From Candidatus Gastranaerophilales bacterium (GTDB lineage Bacteria > Cyanobacteriota > Vampirovibrionia > Gastranaerophilales > Gastranaerophilaceae): 64,000 nucleotides of DNA. The stretch lies in NCBI GenBank assembly GCA_944323425.1, contig CALUSL010000008.1, positions 1 to 64,000 of the forward strand, in the 5' to 3' direction. Position numbers and translations under genes: made by a program. Of this stretch, positions 61,740-64,000 are shown piece after piece (positions within the stretch are counted from its first letter, which is position 1; each line of letters starts with the position of its first letter). Under the pieces are notes generated by a model that worked only from the letters and a program-made list of their open reading frames with translations, had not been told where the DNA came from and ran no database searches.

Positions 61740-62984
61740 ATGACTGATATAAATAATTTACGGAGAGAATACGATTTAATTGATACATTTTGTACACTTG
61801 CCGAGATACCTTCACCGTCAGGTAAAGAAGATAAAGTTGCAGATAAAATTGTTGAAATTTTGACAAAAAACGGTATAGATGCTGGTAAAGATTCTTTTGG
61901 TAATGTCAGGGCATATATAGAACCGACGGATAGCTCTAAAAAACCGTTGTTGTTGTCATCGCATATGGATGTTGTCGGTGATTCTTCTCCTGTCAATATA
62001 AGGATATCTGAGGATGGAAAATTTATAGAAACAGACAAAACGAGAACACTGGGCTCTGATGACAAGGCCGGAGATGCTGCTGCAATCAAGCTGGCACTGG
62101 AGATTGTAAAAAGTGATATAAAGCATGGCGGGTTGGAGCTTATATTTACAAAAGATGAAGAACAGACAATGACAGGTATAAATAATGTTGAATTTGACAA
62201 AATAAATTCAGAATATGTTCTGGTTCTTGACGCTGACAAAATGGGGCAGGTACAAATTTCCGGAGCAAGTTATACGAACGGAACACTTATTGTTAAAGCT
62301 CTCAAAGGCGGCCATTCCGGTATTGATATAGGAGACAAAACCAGACTCAATGCAGTAAAACTCATTGGTGAATTAATAAATGAAATTCCTCAGGGAGAAT
62401 ATAAACGTGATGACTACGGTACGGTAACTTCTATAAATCTGGGAGCTGTTATCGGCGGCGGAGTGGAAGCGGTTATTCAAAGAATATCGCAGGAAGGCAT
62501 AAAGGCTGATAGTTATATAGATTATGTTTCTGAAAATTCTATGACTAATATTATAAATACAAAAGCCATTGCAAAATATTCTATCAGAAGCTCTGAGGAG
62601 GCTAATGAAAATCAGCTGATTGAGGATATAAAGGCTATTGTGGATAAATTTAATAAAAAATATAACGGTCTTGCTAACGCTGAATTTATAGCTAAATCAA
62701 AGATGAAGGCTTTTGAAAAATCCGGAGATGAGACAATACAAAATATCGGACTGGAAGCCGGAAAAAAAGTAGGTATTAATGTAGAAGTTTCTTCTTTTCA
62801 TGCCGGTGCTGAGACACATATTTATGCACACAAAAAGAACAGGTATGGTAAATCTTTCAAACCTTATTTGATAGGACTTGCTGATATTTATAATATGCAT
62901 TCATCCGATGAAAAAATGGATTACAATTCATATCTTAAAGGTTATGAATTTTTGAAGGAACTTTTTTTGATATTCAATGCATAG
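61740..62984 (+). CDS. M20 family peptidase, PepT-like
   Basis: A 414-residue di-zinc aminopeptidase. Zinc motifs are LLLSSHMDVVGD, TLGSDDKAGDAAAIKLAL, LIFTKDEEQTMTG with the catalytic Glu pair, and VLDADKMGQ. The dimerisation lid runs ~ residues 190-310 (SYTNGTLIVKALKGGHSGID), and the last His ligand lies in NMHSSDEKMD. The order fits tripeptide aminopeptidase (PepT) or the related PepD-like clade. It is probably cytosolic and cuts imported peptides. AAAGGAG lies just upstream of the ATG. Confidence 0.87.
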   Translation: MTDINNLRREYDLIDTFCTLAEIPSPSGKEDKVADKIVEILTKNGIDAGKDSFGNVRAYIEPTDSSKKPLLLSSHMDVVGDSSPVNIRISEDGKFIETDKTRTLGSDDKAGDAAAIKLALEIVKSDIKHGGLELIFTKDEEQTMTGINNVEFDKINSEYVLVLDADKMGQVQISGASYTNGTLIVKALKGGHSGIDIGDKTRLNAVKLIGELINEIPQGEYKRDDYGTVTSINLGAVIGGGVEAVIQRISQEGIKADSYIDYVSENSMTNIINTKAIAKYSIRSSEEANENQLIEDIKAIVDKFNKKYNGLANAEFIAKSKMKAFEKSGDETIQNIGLEAGKKVGINVEVSSFHAGAETHIYAHKKNRYGKSFKPYLIGLADIYNMHSSDEKMDYNSYLKGYEFLKELFLIFNA

Positions 62985-63074
62985 CAAATAAAATTTTTTT
63001 CCGTTTTTGTTTCTGTTATATTATTTGTTAATAGGGTACATAATAATGCTGTTAATAGCTGAACAGGAATAACA

Positions 63075-64000
63075 ATGGAAAATACAAAGTTAAGAAATAT
63101 CGCGATTATTGCACACGTTGACCATGGTAAAACTACGCTGGTCGATTGTATGCTAAAACAGTGCGGTGTTTTCAGAGAAAACGAACAGGTGCAGGAACGC
63201 GTACTGGACAGTAACGACCTTGAACGTGAAAGAGGAATTACAATTCTGGCAAAAAATGTTTCAGTGCACTATAAAGATTACAAAATAAATATCGTGGACA
63301 CTCCCGGTCACGCGGACTTTGGTGGAGAGGTTGAGCGTGTTCTCGGCATGGTTGATGGAGCGCTTCTTATTGTCGATGCTGCAGAGGGCCCGATGCCCCA
63401 GACAAGATTCGTTCTATCAAAAGCATTAGAACTTGGTATTAGAGTTATTGTTGTTATCAATAAAATAGACAAACCTGCGGCAGATCCGGATAATGCGTTG
63501 AATAAAGTTTTTGATTTGTTTACAGAATTGACGGAAGATGAATATTTACTTGATTTCCCGGTTATATATTCAAGCAGTCTGAACGGATATGCAAAAAAAG
63601 AGCTGGAGGATGAATCAAAAGATATTATACCTCTACTAGATTCTATTATTGAAAATATAAAACCGCCATTGGGCGACAATACAAAGGACCTGCAGTTTCA
63701 TGTAACGACACTGGATTATAATGAATATGTCGGAAGAATTGCAATAGGAAGAATTGTGAACGGTGCAATTCATTCTCAAGAACAAGTTAGTCTGATGAAA
63801 GCCGACGGTTCTATAGTCAAAGGCAAAATAGTAAAACTATACGGTTTTGAGGATTTAGGACGTGTTGAAATAAAAGAAGCTCAGGCAGGAGATATTGTTG
63901 GCATTGCGGGATTTGCTGATATACAGATAGGAGAAACTATTGCCTGTCTGGAAAATCCGAAGGCTTTGCCTCTTATCAAGATTGATGAACCTACATTGCA
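63075..64000 (+). CDS. typA: Ribosome-associated GTPase TypA/BipA (3' end outside window)
   Basis: About 308 codons of an open frame that continues past the window. G1 is IAHVDHGKTTLVDCML, the switch I region has LDSNDLERERGITILAKNV, G3 is VDTPGHADFGGEVERVLGMV, G4 is INKIDKPAADP. LERERGITI with the following domain II start (LQFHVTTLDYNEYVGRIAIG) separates TypA from EF-G and LepA. TypA aids 50S assembly and stress or low-temperature growth. Roughly half the protein (usual length ~600) is visible. Confidence 0.95.
   Translation, partial: MENTKLRNIAIIAHVDHGKTTLVDCMLKQCGVFRENEQVQERVLDSNDLERERGITILAKNVSVHYKDYKINIVDTPGHADFGGEVERVLGMVDGALLIVDAAEGPMPQTRFVLSKALELGIRVIVVINKIDKPAADPDNALNKVFDLFTELTEDEYLLDFPVIYSSSLNGYAKKELEDESKDIIPLLDSIIENIKPPLGDNTKDLQFHVTTLDYNEYVGRIAIGRIVNGAIHSQEQVSLMKADGSIVKGKIVKLYGFEDLGRVEIKEAQAGDIVGIAGFADIQIGETIACLENPKALPLIKIDEPTL

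Noticed and set aside
1-64000. CRISPR array or defence island
   Set aside because: No regularly spaced direct repeats with unique spacers, and no cas or restriction-modification gene set. The HNH gene stands alone.

Overview
The window looks like a contiguous piece of chromosome from an AT-rich, flagellated, diderm-like bacterium, most plausibly a non-photosynthetic relative of cyanobacteria (Gastranaerophilales/Melainabacteria, now Vampirovibrionia). This is an inference. It rests on an aminotransferase of the type annotated in cyanobacteria as the soluble hydrogenase 42 kDa subunit, a cyanobacterial-type HNH protein, a Tic20-like membrane protein, an SLH-domain envelope protein, and several lineage-style hypothetical proteins with an N-terminal 'F-K-G' or 'F-G' motif. 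No marker in the window proves the taxonomy.

Layout. 1-1.3 kb: the 3' end of a tRNA-Glu gene and its terminator, followed 1.2 kb later by an exact 34-bp copy of the tRNA end plus terminator; a TM2 protein and an XRE regulator lie between. 1.4-7.6 kb: HD-domain protein, family 9 glycosyltransferase, NifX-like protein, class V aminotransferase, SLH protein, DUF308 membrane protein. 7.8-9.0 kb: a mosaic of interspersed repeats, a candidate structured RNA and a small ORF. 9.1-14.5 kb: pilT-recO-deoC facing aroB-aroK-aroC. 14.6-19.7 kb: a flagellin divergent from rsmE-cca, then two paralogous glucosaminidase-like proteins. 19.8-24.8 kb: secD-secF, XRE/zinc-ribbon, crcB, formyltransferase, endonuclease IV. 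24.8-30.1 kb: HNH protein, orphan sugar-ABC permease, REC-histidine kinase, TPR-lytic transglycosylase. 30.1-34.3 kb: murC-murB-ddl-ftsQ. 34.4-43.4 kb: divergent flagellin-like gene, bioB-ruvA, DUF4127 protein, ilvB-ilvN, recA and hypotheticals. 43.4-49.5 kb: recF and a flagellin island (two near-identical flagellins plus a third with a large GLUG-repeat insert and a split reading frame). 49.7-54.9 kb: rsmD, apt, metY, Tic20-like, TPR, alr. 55.0-59.7 kb: fliF-fliG-fliH-fliI. 59.8-64 kb: small Cys-rich proteins, an HExxH protein, a PepT-like peptidase and the start of typA/bipA.

The unifying theme is flagella and envelope. Five flagellin-family genes and one basal-body/export operon are spread over 45 kb, with peptidoglycan synthesis and hydrolysis genes between them. 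The most interesting signals are: (1) the GLUG-insert flagellin, whose two reading-frame halves join exactly by a -1 shift at an A_AAA_AAG heptamer next to a C7 tract, which suggests either programmed frameshifting or phase variation; and (2) a dyad built on ACTAAAGT/ACTTTAGT in the upstream region of all four canonical flagellin genes, which at two loci also faces a divergent rRNA methyltransferase gene. Coordinates, motifs and translations are read directly from the sequence; no database search was possible.
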